Source of the DNA: an uncultured Christensenella sp.
Lineage (GTDB): Bacteria > Bacillota > Clostridia > Christensenellales > UBA1242
Reading direction: 5' to 3'
Assembly: GCA_910584295.1 (NCBI GenBank)
Contig: CAJTYR010000006.1
Span: 1 to 64,000 of the forward strand
DNA length: 64,000 nucleotides
The position numbers and the translations under genes are program-made. Below, piece by piece: positions 14,850 to 23,713 of the stretch. Every line of letters starts with the position of its first letter. The stretch's first letter is position 1. Under the pieces are notes generated by a model. The model had not been told where the DNA came from. It saw only the letters and a list, made by a program, of their open reading frames with translations, and searched no databases.

Positions 14850-14879
14850 ATTATCGACAAAGGTTTTTGTGTCGATAAT
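14850..14879 (-). terminator. Terminator of the suf operon
   Basis: ATTATCGACA (14850-14859) and TGTCGATAAT (14870-14879) form a perfect 10-bp stem followed by T6 on the minus strand. It sits between sufU and the groESL promoter. Confidence 0.8.
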
Positions 14880-14908
14880 TGTATGTTACATGCGCAATAT
14901 AGCAAGCT

Positions 14909-15337
14909 TTATTTCTTCAAAAGATCTTCCATTGTATGCCAAGAAAGAAGTGCGCATTTCACCCTTGCTGGCATATCTTTAATATTTTCAAACGCCACAC
15001 TGTCACCAAGCAATTTCTTTTCTGACAGCGTAATTTTTTCGCGTTTGATCATCTTGACAAAAATCGAAATAATTTTTTTTGCCTCTTCAATTGTTTTTCC
15101 TCTCAAAGTGTCAATCATAATTGAAGTTGAACTTTGCGAGATTGCACAACCATGTCCTGTGAAAGATGCGTCTTCAATTATGCCATTTTTCACTTTCACT
15201 TGAAGTTCAATCTCATCCCCACAATTTGGATTGTGTCCCAACTGGCATCCAGTTGGGTTTTCCAATTCTTTTTTGTTGAAACTGTTCATGCTGTGTTCCA
15301 TAATCAACTCATTATAAACATCATCAAATCCAACCAT
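14909..15337 (-). CDS. sufU: SufU, zinc-dependent sulfurtransferase for Fe-S assembly
   Basis: A 142-residue SufU. The zinc/sulfur ligands are visible: Cys and Asp in NPNCGDE, Cys in GHGCAISQSS, and Cys in RVKCALLSW. The 18-22 residue insertion between the second and third cysteine regions, typical of SufU rather than IscU, is present. It takes sulfur from SufS and passes it to SufBCD. Its ATG overlaps the sufS stop by one base (TAATG). It is the last gene of the operon. Confidence 0.93.
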   Translation of the reverse strand: MVGFDDVYNELIMEHSMNSFNKKELENPTGCQLGHNPNCGDEIELQVKVKNGIIEDASFTGHGCAISQSSTSIMIDTLRGKTIEEAKKIISIFVKMIKREKITLSEKKLLGDSVAFENIKDMPARVKCALLSWHTMEDLLKK

Positions 15338-16569
15338 TATTTTTCTTCCTTTATATATTTCTTAAATTTCTCATATATCTCTTTCAATGCTTTCACCAAA
15401 ATATCGACATCTTCTTTTGAGTTGTAGAGACCAAAACTTATGCGACAAGTGCTGTCCACACCCAAAAATCTCATAAGCGGTTGTGCACAATGATTGCCAG
15501 AACGCACGCAAATTCCGTTCATATCCAAAAGAGTTGACACATCATGCGGATGAACATTTTTCATATTAAAAGAAATCACAGATGATACTTTCTTTTTATC
15601 TTTCGGACAAAGAAGTGTCAAAAATGGAAGTTTGGAAAGTTTGTCATAGGCATAGGAAATCAAATCAGTCTCATGCTTTTCGATGTTTTTGAAACCAATA
15701 TTCTCCAAGAATTCTATCGCCTTTGCAAGTCCAACAGCACCACCAACATTTTGCGTGCCTGCTTCAAATTTGTTTGGTAATTCAGCAAAGGTTGTCTCCT
15801 GTTCATGAACAAACTCAATCATATCTCCGCCCATAATAAACGGCGACATCGCCTCAAGCAAGTGCTTTTTTCCATAAAGCACGCCAATGCCAAGTGGCCC
15901 ATACATCTTATGTGCTGAAAACACCAGAAAATCTACATCAAGTTTCTGCACATCAACCTTGTGGTGTGCAACACTTTGAGAAGCATCCACAATAACAATT
16001 GCACCAACGCTGTGTGCTTTTTTGATAATTTTTTCAAGATTGTTAATCGTCCCTAGCACATTTGAAACACTCAAAATGCTGACAATCTTTGTTTTTTTTG
16101 TAATTTTCTTTTCAATCTCTTTTTCGTCAATCTCAAAATTGTCATCAAGGTAAAGATATTTCAATTTTGCTTCTTTTTCTTTTGTGATTTTCTGCCAAGG
16201 TACAAGATTGCTGTGATGCTCCATAATTGAAAGCACAACCTCATCCCCTTTTTTAAGCTTATCAACTCCATATGAATAAGCAAGAAGGTTGAGACTTTCT
16301 GTTGCGTTTTTTGTGAAAATAATTTCACACGAATCTTTTGCTTTCAAAAACTTTGCCACCACCTCTCTGGCATTGTTATATGCGGCGGTCGCTCTCACAC
16401 TCAAGCCATAAGCTCCTCGATATGGATTGGCATTTTCATTGCCATAAAATTCTCTGACAGAGTCAAGCACACTTTGTGGCTTTTGAGTCGTTGCAGCACT
16501 GTCTAGATAGATAAAACGATCTTTCTCAAAAATTGGAAACTGTATTTTTAAATTCTCAAATTTCTTCAT
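15337..16569 (-). CDS. sufS: SufS cysteine desulfurase
   Basis: A 410-residue group II cysteine desulfurase. It starts with the segment FPIFEKDRFIYLDSAATTQKP, has the PLP lysine in SAHKMYGPLGIGVLYG (about residue 225), and the persulfide cysteine in RSGNHCAQPLMRFLG (about residue 362). It releases sulfur from cysteine for Fe-S cluster building with SufU as acceptor. The start overlaps the end of sufD by 14 bases. Confidence 0.95.
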   Translation of the reverse strand: MKKFENLKIQFPIFEKDRFIYLDSAATTQKPQSVLDSVREFYGNENANPYRGAYGLSVRATAAYNNAREVVAKFLKAKDSCEIIFTKNATESLNLLAYSYGVDKLKKGDEVVLSIMEHHSNLVPWQKITKEKEAKLKYLYLDDNFEIDEKEIEKKITKKTKIVSILSVSNVLGTINNLEKIIKKAHSVGAIVIVDASQSVAHHKVDVQKLDVDFLVFSAHKMYGPLGIGVLYGKKHLLEAMSPFIMGGDMIEFVHEQETTFAELPNKFEAGTQNVGGAVGLAKAIEFLENIGFKNIEKHETDLISYAYDKLSKLPFLTLLCPKDKKKVSSVISFNMKNVHPHDVSTLLDMNGICVRSGNHCAQPLMRFLGVDSTCRISFGLYNSKEDVDILVKALKEIYEKFKKYIKEEK

Positions 16570-17611
16570 AACTTAACTTCCTATCAATTTTTTCAACCAA
16601 TTCTTTTCTAAGTTTTTCATTAAAAATATTTTTCAAAATACAATCAAATTTTGCTTGCACAATAAGTTTTTGTGCTTCTGAAAAAGAAAAACCTCTGCTC
16701 ATAACATAAAAAAGTTGTTTATCGTCAACCTTTCCAACCGAACTCGAATGTTTGCCCTCAACATCTTCTTCAGTGCAAAGAAGCATTGGCAAAGCTTTTG
16801 ATTTTGCATTTTTTGAAAGCATCAAACAAAGTTCATCTTCACAGCCTACGCTTTTTTTGCATCCTTTCTCAAAATTGATTGTGCCCTTAAAATGCTTTCT
16901 CGCATCCCCAAAAAGTGCTCCAATTGTTTGAATATCCGCTTTGCAAGTTTTTCCAAAAACATCTTGCTCATAATTCAAATCCACGAAACTTTTTCCACTT
17001 GCGACATAAAGACTGTTGAGATTTGAAACTGCACTTTCTCCACCAAGCTTTGCATAAAATCTATGAATGTCAGTCTGTCCTCCAAAGTCAACAATCGTCA
17101 AGTCAAGTTTTGCATTTTTTTCAACACTTCCACCAAACCTCAAAAAATTTAAACTGTTTTCAGTCATATCACAAACCACAACAACATTGACACACGAATT
17201 TTCCCCACAATCAAATTGCAGTTGTCCATTATGATATGATTTGCAATTGCCTTCAAAAGTCACAACAATATTTGCTTGAACATTTTTCTCAATCTCAAAA
17301 TTCACATTTTCCACCAATGTGCTATTTTTTTGATCAAAATCAAACTTGATAAAAATGGTCTCTTTCGGATTTTCATCAACACAAAATTTCAAGTTCACAT
17401 TTTCATTTTTTCGCAATTGCTTATCAAATTCTTCACCAATCATGCACAAAAGTTTTTCATCGTTCTTGTTTTTTACCAAAAATCTATCGCCATTTTCAAT
17501 ATTAACATTTTTGAAAGGAAAAACTTTGTCGCAAAAAACACTGGCATCAACCTTTGCAGAATTAATACCATAATTTCTTGTTGTCAAAATTGGAGAATAG
17601 TTTATGTCCAT
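16556..17611 (-). CDS. sufD: SufD, Fe-S scaffold complex subunit
   Basis: A 351-residue protein of the SufB/SufD family. The C-terminal third is the most conserved and recognisable: KHSSSVGKVDDKQLFYVMSRGFSFSEAQKLIVQAKF, parallel to the SufB sequence SHEAKIGKISDKAIFYLMSRGLTEEDAKAMIVRGF. The N-terminal part is divergent, as usual for SufD. It forms the SufBC2D scaffold with its neighbours. It follows sufB by 3 bases. Confidence 0.9.
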   Translation of the reverse strand: MDINYSPILTTRNYGINSAKVDASVFCDKVFPFKNVNIENGDRFLVKNKNDEKLLCMIGEEFDKQLRKNENVNLKFCVDENPKETIFIKFDFDQKNSTLVENVNFEIEKNVQANIVVTFEGNCKSYHNGQLQFDCGENSCVNVVVVCDMTENSLNFLRFGGSVEKNAKLDLTIVDFGGQTDIHRFYAKLGGESAVSNLNSLYVASGKSFVDLNYEQDVFGKTCKADIQTIGALFGDARKHFKGTINFEKGCKKSVGCEDELCLMLSKNAKSKALPMLLCTEEDVEGKHSSSVGKVDDKQLFYVMSRGFSFSEAQKLIVQAKFDCILKNIFNEKLRKELVEKIDRKLSYEEI

Positions 17612-17614
17612 TTG

Positions 17615-19012
17615 TTAATTGCTCCCTTCAAGTTCAATGTTTATAAGTCTGTTCATTTCAACTGCATACTCAACTGGCAGTTCTTTTGAAATTGGATTTG
17701 CAAAGCCCCGCACAATCATTGCTTTTGCGTCTTCTTCAGTCAGTCCTCTGCTCATAAGATAAAAAATTGCTTTGTCGCTGATTTTTCCAATTTTTGCCTC
17801 ATGTGAAAACTCAACATCATTTGTCTCCACATTGTTAAACGGAATTGTGTCACTTCTTGAAATATCGTCAAGCATAAGTCCATCACAAGTCACACTGCAT
17901 CTGCTTCCACTCGCATTTGGCAAAATGCTCACCAAACTTCTGTATGTGGCAATTCCACCATTTTTTGAAAGGCTTCGACTGCTGACAACACTTGTTGTGT
18001 TTGGTGCCATATGCACCACTTTGAAACCAGTATCAAGATTTTGTCCCTTCCCAGCAAAAGAAATGCCGGTATATTCTGTCTTTGCATTTTCCCCTTTCAA
18101 AATGCTCATTGGATATAACATGGAAATTTTGCTTCCAAAACTTCCGCTGATCCAATCAATTTGTGCATCTTTTTCTGCGATTGCTTTTTTTGTGTTTAGG
18201 TTGAGCATATTCTTTGACCAGTTTTCAATCGTTGAATATCTCAAATATCCCCCTTCTTTCACAAAAAGTTCAACACAGCCAGCATGCAAGTTCACTTTGT
18301 TATATTTAGGCGCACTGCACCCCTCAATAAAATGCAAACTCGCTCCCTCATCCACAATGATAAGCGTATGCTCAAACTGACCGCTCTCCGGAGAGTTGAG
18401 TCTGAAATATGACTGAAGAGGCATCTCAAGTTTGACCCCTTTTGGCACATATACAAAACTCCCACCTGAAAAAACTGCATAGTGAAGAGCAATAAATTTA
18501 TGCTCTGAAAGTGGAACACATTTTGTGAAATACTCTTTGACAAGTTCTGGATATTCTCTTATGGCACTGTCGAAATCGGTGTAGATGACCCCTTGCTTCA
18601 AAAGAGAATTTTTGATGGAGTGATAAACCACTTCACTATCATACTGTGCACCAACACCAGCCAAATATTCATGCTCTGCCTTAGGAATACCAAGTTTGTC
18701 AAAAGTGTCCTTGATTTCCTGCGGAACATCTTCCCAACTCTCTTTTTTGTCTGTTTTGGGCTTGACATAAGTTGAAATCTCGTCCATATTAAGTTCACTC
18801 AAATCAGGTCCCCAAGTTGGCAAATCCAACTTTTCATAAACTTCAAGTGCCTTCAATCTTATGTCAAGCACCCACTTTGGCTCATTTTTCTTTTGCGAAA
18901 TTTCTTTTACAATTTCTGGCGAAAGTCCTTTTTTCATTTTAAAATCAAAGTTGTCGTCATTTTTGAAATCATAGAAACTTTGATTAATTTCAGAAATTTT
19001 TGTTTTAGGCAT
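17615..19012 (-). CDS. sufB: SufB, Fe-S cluster scaffold
   Basis: A 465-residue SufB, the scaffold on which clusters are assembled. Characteristic segments are visible: EPKWVLDIRLKAL near residue 40, YVPKGVKLEMPLQSYFRLNS, CSAPKYNKVNLHAGCVELF, and the C-terminal SHEAKIGKISDKAIFYLMSRGL. Length matches the family. It lies between sufC (8-base overlap) and sufD (3-base gap), so SufBCD are made from one transcript. Confidence 0.96.
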   Translation of the reverse strand: MPKTKISEINQSFYDFKNDDNFDFKMKKGLSPEIVKEISQKKNEPKWVLDIRLKALEVYEKLDLPTWGPDLSELNMDEISTYVKPKTDKKESWEDVPQEIKDTFDKLGIPKAEHEYLAGVGAQYDSEVVYHSIKNSLLKQGVIYTDFDSAIREYPELVKEYFTKCVPLSEHKFIALHYAVFSGGSFVYVPKGVKLEMPLQSYFRLNSPESGQFEHTLIIVDEGASLHFIEGCSAPKYNKVNLHAGCVELFVKEGGYLRYSTIENWSKNMLNLNTKKAIAEKDAQIDWISGSFGSKISMLYPMSILKGENAKTEYTGISFAGKGQNLDTGFKVVHMAPNTTSVVSSRSLSKNGGIATYRSLVSILPNASGSRCSVTCDGLMLDDISRSDTIPFNNVETNDVEFSHEAKIGKISDKAIFYLMSRGLTEEDAKAMIVRGFANPISKELPVEYAVEMNRLINIELEGSN

Positions 19013-19775
19013 TTTTCACACCTGCCTTAAACTTTTCGTATCCATGTTCTTCAATTTCTTTTGCAAGAGAAGCATCCCCAGTGAAAACAATTTTTCCATC
19101 AACCAAGATATGAACATAATCCACTTTGAGTGCTTGCAAGATTTTTGTGGAATGAGTGATGATAAGCACAGCGTTCTCATCAGTTTTAAACATCTCAATT
19201 CCCTTTGACACCGTCCTTATTGCATCAACATCAAGTCCAGAGTCAGTTTCATCAAGAATTGCAAGTTTAGGTTTCAACATAAGCATCTGCAAAATTTCAT
19301 TCTTCTTCTTTTCACCACCAGAAAAACCTACATTCAAATCTCTTGAAGTCATCTCATTTTTCATTTTGAGTGCTTTTGCATTTTTTTCCAATTCGTCCTT
19401 AAACTCAAAATAGCTTACATTTTTATTCTCAATTTTTCCTTTTGCGGTTTTAAGAAAATTAAAAACACTCACTCCAGAGATCTCCTCTGGCGCTTGAAAA
19501 GACATAAAAATTCCACTCTTTGCAACTTCGTCAGTTTTTGCGTTTGTGATATCTTTTCCGTCAAAAACAATTTTTCCTGTTATCTTTTTGTAAGCAGGGT
19601 TACCAAAAATCACATTTGCAAGAGTGCTTTTACCAGCCCCATTCGGTCCCATAATCACATGCACTTCCCCTTTTTCAATCTCAAGGTCAAGTCCATTCAA
19701 AATTTGCTTATCACCAACTTTTGCTTTGATATTTTTGACGCTCAAAAGTTTTTCCATCTTCTCTTTTTCTTCCAT
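19005..19775 (-). CDS. sufC: SufC, ATPase of the Fe-S assembly complex
   Basis: A 256-residue ABC-type ATPase with Walker A (GPNGAGKSTL), the signature GFSGGEKKKNEILQ typical of SufC, Walker B (LAILDETDSGLDVDA) and a switch histidine (IITHSTKIL). It powers the SufBC2D scaffold and is not a transporter. I chose ATG 19775 because GAGGG lies upstream; another in-frame ATG six codons on (MEKLLSV) is possible. First gene of the sufCBDSU operon; a likely -10 TATAAT lies at 19829-19834. Confidence 0.95.
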   Translation of the reverse strand: MEEKEKMEKLLSVKNIKAKVGDKQILNGLDLEIEKGEVHVIMGPNGAGKSTLANVIFGNPAYKKITGKIVFDGKDITNAKTDEVAKSGIFMSFQAPEEISGVSVFNFLKTAKGKIENKNVSYFEFKDELEKNAKALKMKNEMTSRDLNVGFSGGEKKKNEILQMLMLKPKLAILDETDSGLDVDAIRTVSKGIEMFKTDENAVLIITHSTKILQALKVDYVHILVDGKIVFTGDASLAKEIEEHGYEKFKAGVKNA

Positions 19776-19828
19776 AAAATTTTCCCTCAATTTAATTATT
19801 TACAATTCCTACCAAATTAGTCTGAATT

Positions 19829-19850
19829 ATTATATCATAAAGACAAAAAA
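19829..19850 (-). promoter_or_regulatory. Probable promoter of the suf operon
   Basis: A -10 TATAAT (19829-19834) lies about 55 bases before sufC. A weak -35 (TTGCTT) about 16 bases upstream is inside the terminator of the preceding gene. Confidence 0.5.
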
Positions 19851-19878
19851 AAGCAAGCAAATTTTTCCTATTTGCTTG
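19845..19878 (-). terminator. Terminator of the oxoamine synthase gene
   Basis: CAAGCAAAT (19854-19862) pairs with ATTTGCTTG (19870-19878) and is followed by T8 on the minus strand. Confidence 0.8.
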
Positions 19879-19891
19879 TTTTTATAAAAAC

Positions 19892-21073
19892 TTATTTAAC
19901 TTCCAAAATGTCCAAAACTTCTTTGATTGCCTTCATCGCCTTATCCATCTGCTCTTTGGTGTGAGTTGCTGTGTAAGAAGTTCTCAAAAGAGCCATCCCT
20001 TTTGGTGTCGCTGGAGAAACAACTGGATTGACATAAACACCTCTTTCAAGCAACATCTTGCAAGCAATAAAAGACTTTTCGTCTTCATAGACATAAATTG
20101 GAATGATTGGAGTAATGCTGTCAATCACTTTCACTCCCAAATTTTTAAGCCCAGTTCTCATGTATTCTGAAATATCCAAAAGATCTTTCACTCTCTGTGG
20201 ATTTTCCTCAAGCATTTTCAAACTTTCAAGTGCACAAGCCACTGAAGCAGGTGGAATGCTTGCACTGAAGATGTATGGACGAGAAGTATGCATAACATAT
20301 TCAATTACATCTTTCTTTGCAGCCATATAGCCACCGATACTTGCAAGGGATTTTGAAAAAGTTCCCATGTAAATATCAACTTCGTCTTCAAGATCAAAAT
20401 ATTCCGCAGTTCCTCTGCCATGTGCTCCCAAAACACCAAAAGCATGGGCATCGTCCACCATGATTCTTGCACCATATTTTTTTGCAAGCGCAACAATTTC
20501 TGGCAATTTGCATATGTCTCCACCCATTGAAAAGACACCATCTGTTGCAATCAAAATTCCTTTTTCTTTTGGAACAGCTTGAAGTTTTTTCTCAAGATCA
20601 GCCATGTCACTATGCTTATATCTTATCATCTCTCCATAAGAAAGTCTGCAAGCATCATAGATTGACGCATGGTTTTCTTTATCACACATGATGACATCAT
20701 GCATTCCAGCAATTGCACTGATGATGCCGAGGTTTGTTTGAAAACCAGTGCTGAATGTCATGACAGCCTCTTTGTTTAAAAACTTTGCAAGTCTTCTTTC
20801 AAGCTCTTTGTGCATGTCCAAAGTACCATTTAAAAATCTTGAGCCACTGCAACCTGTGCCGTATTTCTTAAGAGCTTCAATTCCAGCATTAACAACTCTT
20901 GGCTCTGATGTGAAGCCAAGATAATTGTTCGAGCCAATCATAATTGTCTCTCTTCCTTCCATTTCAACAACTGTGTCTTGTCCGCTTGTAAGTTCATGAA
21001 AATAAGGGTAAATCCCCGCAGCCTTCACTCTTTTATAAAGATGATCTGCTTCAACTTTCTTAAAAATGTCCAT
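19892..21073 (-). CDS. Alpha-oxoamine synthase, serine palmitoyltransferase-like
   Basis: A 393-residue PLP enzyme of the KBL/BioF/SPT family, which condenses an amino acid with an acyl-CoA. The N-terminal stretch (YPYFHEL, then MIGSNNYLGFTSEPRV and GTGCSGSRFLNGTLDMH) and the PLP-lysine segment GTFSKSLASIGGYMA resemble bacterial serine palmitoyltransferases, as I remember them from Bacteroides, more than threonine-pathway KBL (which reads around GTLGKALGG). So it may make 3-ketosphinganine or a related lipid base, unusual for Bacillota. Start 21073 follows GGAGGG; the first ATG at 21085 overlaps that site. A 0A-box lies about 105 bases upstream. Confidence 0.82.
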   Translation of the reverse strand: MDIFKKVEADHLYKRVKAAGIYPYFHELTSGQDTVVEMEGRETIMIGSNNYLGFTSEPRVVNAGIEALKKYGTGCSGSRFLNGTLDMHKELERRLAKFLNKEAVMTFSTGFQTNLGIISAIAGMHDVIMCDKENHASIYDACRLSYGEMIRYKHSDMADLEKKLQAVPKEKGILIATDGVFSMGGDICKLPEIVALAKKYGARIMVDDAHAFGVLGAHGRGTAEYFDLEDEVDIYMGTFSKSLASIGGYMAAKKDVIEYVMHTSRPYIFSASIPPASVACALESLKMLEENPQRVKDLLDISEYMRTGLKNLGVKVIDSITPIIPIYVYEDEKSFIACKMLLERGVYVNPVVSPATPKGMALLRTSYTATHTKEQMDKAMKAIKEVLDILEVK

Positions 21074-21177
21074 TTTTCCCTCCAAAAACTATGACCTCTA
21101 CATTTTAGCATATTCACAAAAATCTTCCAAAAAATTTAAAGAAAAAACTTAAAATATTTTAATTAAACTGAACACAT

Positions 21178-21184
21178 TTCGACA
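21178..21184 (-). promoter_or_regulatory. 0A-box upstream of the oxoamine synthase gene
   Basis: TGTCGAA with an A-rich flank (TTTCGACAAAA on the plus strand) lies about 50 bases upstream of a candidate promoter (TTGGAA, 17 bases, TAAAAT, minus strand). It also touches the T-tract of the ABC-operon terminator, so it may be coincidence. Confidence 0.35.
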
Positions 21185-21212
21185 AAAAACAGACGATTTT
21201 ATCGTCTGTTTT
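21185..21212 (-). terminator. Terminator of the ABC transporter operon
   Basis: AAAACAGACGA (21186-21196) pairs with TCGTCTGTTTT (21202-21212), 23 bases after the permease stop. Confidence 0.85.
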
Positions 21213-21234
21213 CAATTTTAAACATTAAAAATTT

Positions 21235-22809
21235 CTAAAGAGGTAAATCTTTTTTCCTAAACTTAATTGCCCCCAAACAATAGAATACCACGCCAACAAC
21301 AATCAAGATTGCCCATTTCCAAAGGAAAGTCAAAGTACCACCAAGAATTGATGTTACATCAAAAAGTGAAATCAGAGAGACATAGTTAAAGAAGTTGAGT
21401 GCTTTGAGACGCACAACTGATGGCAAAACTGAAGAACCAAAAAGTCCCAACATTGTTGCAACAAGGAAAAACATGTTAAGTCCGCCACCAACAGCCATTG
21501 AGTGCTTGCCTCGGTTGAAGAAACATGAGGCAAAAAAACAAATTCCACTCATTGCAAAAAGGGTCAAAAATGCTCCCAGATTCAAAAGTGCAAGCTGCCC
21601 AAAGTTTAATGTCACCATTGGACTATTGACACATGCAAGACATATCAGACTTGTCACCGTTGCAAACGCAAACATAACAAAAAGTGATCCAATCAAGAAA
21701 ACTGCTTGAGTGAACACAACTTGTTTTCTCTTTGTGGAGGTTGACAAAACATATGCCATTGACCCACTGTCCACTTGACCAGCAATCAAGTTGTTTGCAC
21801 ACATAATCATATAGATTATTGGAAGCAAAAGCCCAGCCATCTTATAGAACATTGAGCCTACAATCATTCCATAAAGATCCATTCCGCCAAGTTCCATAAG
21901 AGCATTTGCAACATCCTCTGGAAGTCTTGTCAAAAAACTTGCAGAGATGTCGCCAACAATTTCAACAATCGCTTCATCCTTTGGTTTCCCATTTTCAACT
22001 TCGAAATCAACCCTCGCATTAAAAGTTACAATTGCAGTGTTCGCAAGTTTATGGATATATTTGATTCCTGTTGCACCAGTAAACATTGAAACTTCTTTTC
22101 CGTTTTCATCCTTATAAGTAAGATTAATGTAATCTTCTCTGGTTATATTAAAATCTTCCAGAGTCTTAACAATGTTTGCGATGTTTTCATCGCTTGTCAT
22201 ATTTCCAGCCAAAAACTTTGAAGAGTTTTCTTGCGCATAAGAAAGTCTGTACTCTGCTCTGCTTGCTTCTGTGATGCTTGTCAAATCATATTTTGGTGCT
22301 TCAAAACCCCAACTTTCATAGACTGCATCAAAGTTTGCAGGAAGCCCTGATGTTGGGTCAAGCCCTGCTGGATTGATGTTGATCACTTCAAACACAAGTC
22401 CTTGCAATTCTTGATATTCCACTGATCCTTTTTCAATCTTGCCTTCCTCAGCTTTTGCGTCAACAAAAGTCACAAGCGCTGTCACCCCAGCACCAAAAGC
22501 TTTTTGCTGTGCAACTTCCTGATCGTCACCTTCCGCAAGACTTGATTGAAAAGTTGTTAAAAAAGCAATGTCAAAAGCTTCCAAACTCTGCGAGGTCGTC
22601 AAATAATAATTTATTGCCCGCCCTTTCATTTCAGATTGAAGAGTGCTTTCAACAATTGTGTTGCTTATACCAGTTTTCATGGTCGACATATTTCCGTTGC
22701 CAGAAATAATCATAACACTGGCAAGCATAAAGCAGACAGCAAAAGTGATGATTGCCCACAAAACACCATTTGCCTTGCAAGATTGCTTAAAAAGAGCTTT
22801 ACTAAACAT
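21235..22809 (-). CDS. ABC-2 type exporter permease
   Basis: A 524-residue membrane protein. One membrane segment lies near the N-terminus (residues about 15-38). A large extracytoplasmic domain follows (about 40-320), and then five hydrophobic segments in the C-terminal 200 residues (for example LLLPIIYMIMCANNLIAGQ and AVFLIGSLFVMFAFATVTSLICLACV). GSMAYVLSTSTKRKQVVFTQA is the usual cytoplasmic loop of this permease type. It overlaps the second ATPase gene by 8 bases, so it forms a transporter with one or both ATPases. Substrate unknown. Confidence 0.85.
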   Translation of the reverse strand: MFSKALFKQSCKANGVLWAIITFAVCFMLASVMIISGNGNMSTMKTGISNTIVESTLQSEMKGRAINYYLTTSQSLEAFDIAFLTTFQSSLAEGDDQEVAQQKAFGAGVTALVTFVDAKAEEGKIEKGSVEYQELQGLVFEVININPAGLDPTSGLPANFDAVYESWGFEAPKYDLTSITEASRAEYRLSYAQENSSKFLAGNMTSDENIANIVKTLEDFNITREDYINLTYKDENGKEVSMFTGATGIKYIHKLANTAIVTFNARVDFEVENGKPKDEAIVEIVGDISASFLTRLPEDVANALMELGGMDLYGMIVGSMFYKMAGLLLPIIYMIMCANNLIAGQVDSGSMAYVLSTSTKRKQVVFTQAVFLIGSLFVMFAFATVTSLICLACVNSPMVTLNFGQLALLNLGAFLTLFAMSGICFFASCFFNRGKHSMAVGGGLNMFFLVATMLGLFGSSVLPSVVRLKALNFFNYVSLISLFDVTSILGGTLTFLWKWAILIVVGVVFYCLGAIKFRKKDLPL

Positions 22810-23713
22810 ATCTTTTCTCCTTTTTTTCTTTCAAAACTTCTTTAAAATATTTTTCAAGAGTGTATTTAACTTCTGACAAAAACTTGACATCAAAAGCCTT
22901 CAATTCGCCAAAAAGTTTGTTTATTTCGTCATTTTTAATGTTGACTGTGATTTGATTGTATTGAGGCTGATCTCTTGTGATTTGATAGCCCAGTTTCTTA
23001 AACTTCTCATAATCTTTTTTCTTGTTGAATTCAATTTTAAAATCTTTGACTGGACGATTTCGGATTTTTTTCATGTCAGCGACATCAATGATGTGACCAT
23101 TGTCAATCAGAGCAACTTTATCACAAGTATCTTCCATCTCGTTGAACATGTGACTGCTCATAAAAATTGTCTTTCCTTTTTTATGTTCCTCTTTGATTAT
23201 GTCAAGGAAAGCAAGTCTCATAAGAGGATCAAGTCCTGTTGTTGGTTCATCCAAAATCAAAACTGGGGCATCGTTCATCAATGCAGCGACAAGTGCTGTC
23301 TTTTGCTTCATCCCTTTGCTCATTCTTTTTAAGTTTGCTCTTGGGTCAAGTTGAAGTTTTTTGATAAGTTCATTTGCATAACTCATGTCTTCAAGTTTAA
23401 AAAATCCTGCTTGACTCTTCAAAAATGCTGTTCCAGTTGGAAGATCTGGAAATCCAATCTCGCCAGCAACATATCCAACATCCTTGGCATATTCACTTGA
23501 ATACTCCCAAGCCTCTTTCCCAAAGACATAAGCCTTGCCAAAAGTTGGCTGTATATAGCCCAAAATACTTCTTATGGTTGTGGTTTTGCCAGAGCCGTTT
23601 GTGCCGACAAAACCCATCATCTCCCCCTTTTCAATTTCGAGGTTAATTCCAAAAATGCCTTTGTTGTCGCCATAGTCTTTGGTAAGGTTTTCAAGTTTGA
23701 TAACAGTTTCCAT
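22802..23713 (-). CDS. ABC transporter ATP-binding protein
   Basis: A 303-residue ATPase with Walker A (GTNGSGKTTT), a degenerate signature RMSKGMKQKTALV, Walker B (VLILDEPTTGLDP), and a C-terminal extension of about 90 residues typical of drug/bacitracin-type exporters. Its ATG overlaps the stop of the preceding ATPase gene (TGATG) with GGAGG six bases before it, so I start at 23713 rather than at a GTG one codon earlier. Confidence 0.92.
   Translation of the reverse strand: METVIKLENLTKDYGDNKGIFGINLEIEKGEMMGFVGTNGSGKTTTIRSILGYIQPTFGKAYVFGKEAWEYSSEYAKDVGYVAGEIGFPDLPTGTAFLKSQAGFFKLEDMSYANELIKKLQLDPRANLKRMSKGMKQKTALVAALMNDAPVLILDEPTTGLDPLMRLAFLDIIKEEHKKGKTIFMSSHMFNEMEDTCDKVALIDNGHIIDVADMKKIRNRPVKDFKIEFNKKKDYEKFKKLGYQITRDQPQYNQITVNIKNDEINKLFGELKAFDVKFLSEVKYTLEKYFKEVLKEKKEKRYV

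Noticed and set aside
14850..14879. Inverted repeat upstream of groESL as a CIRCE operator
   Set aside because: The sequence is not TTAGCACTC/GAGTGCTAA and a T6 tract follows on the minus strand just behind sufU, so it is read as the suf terminator.
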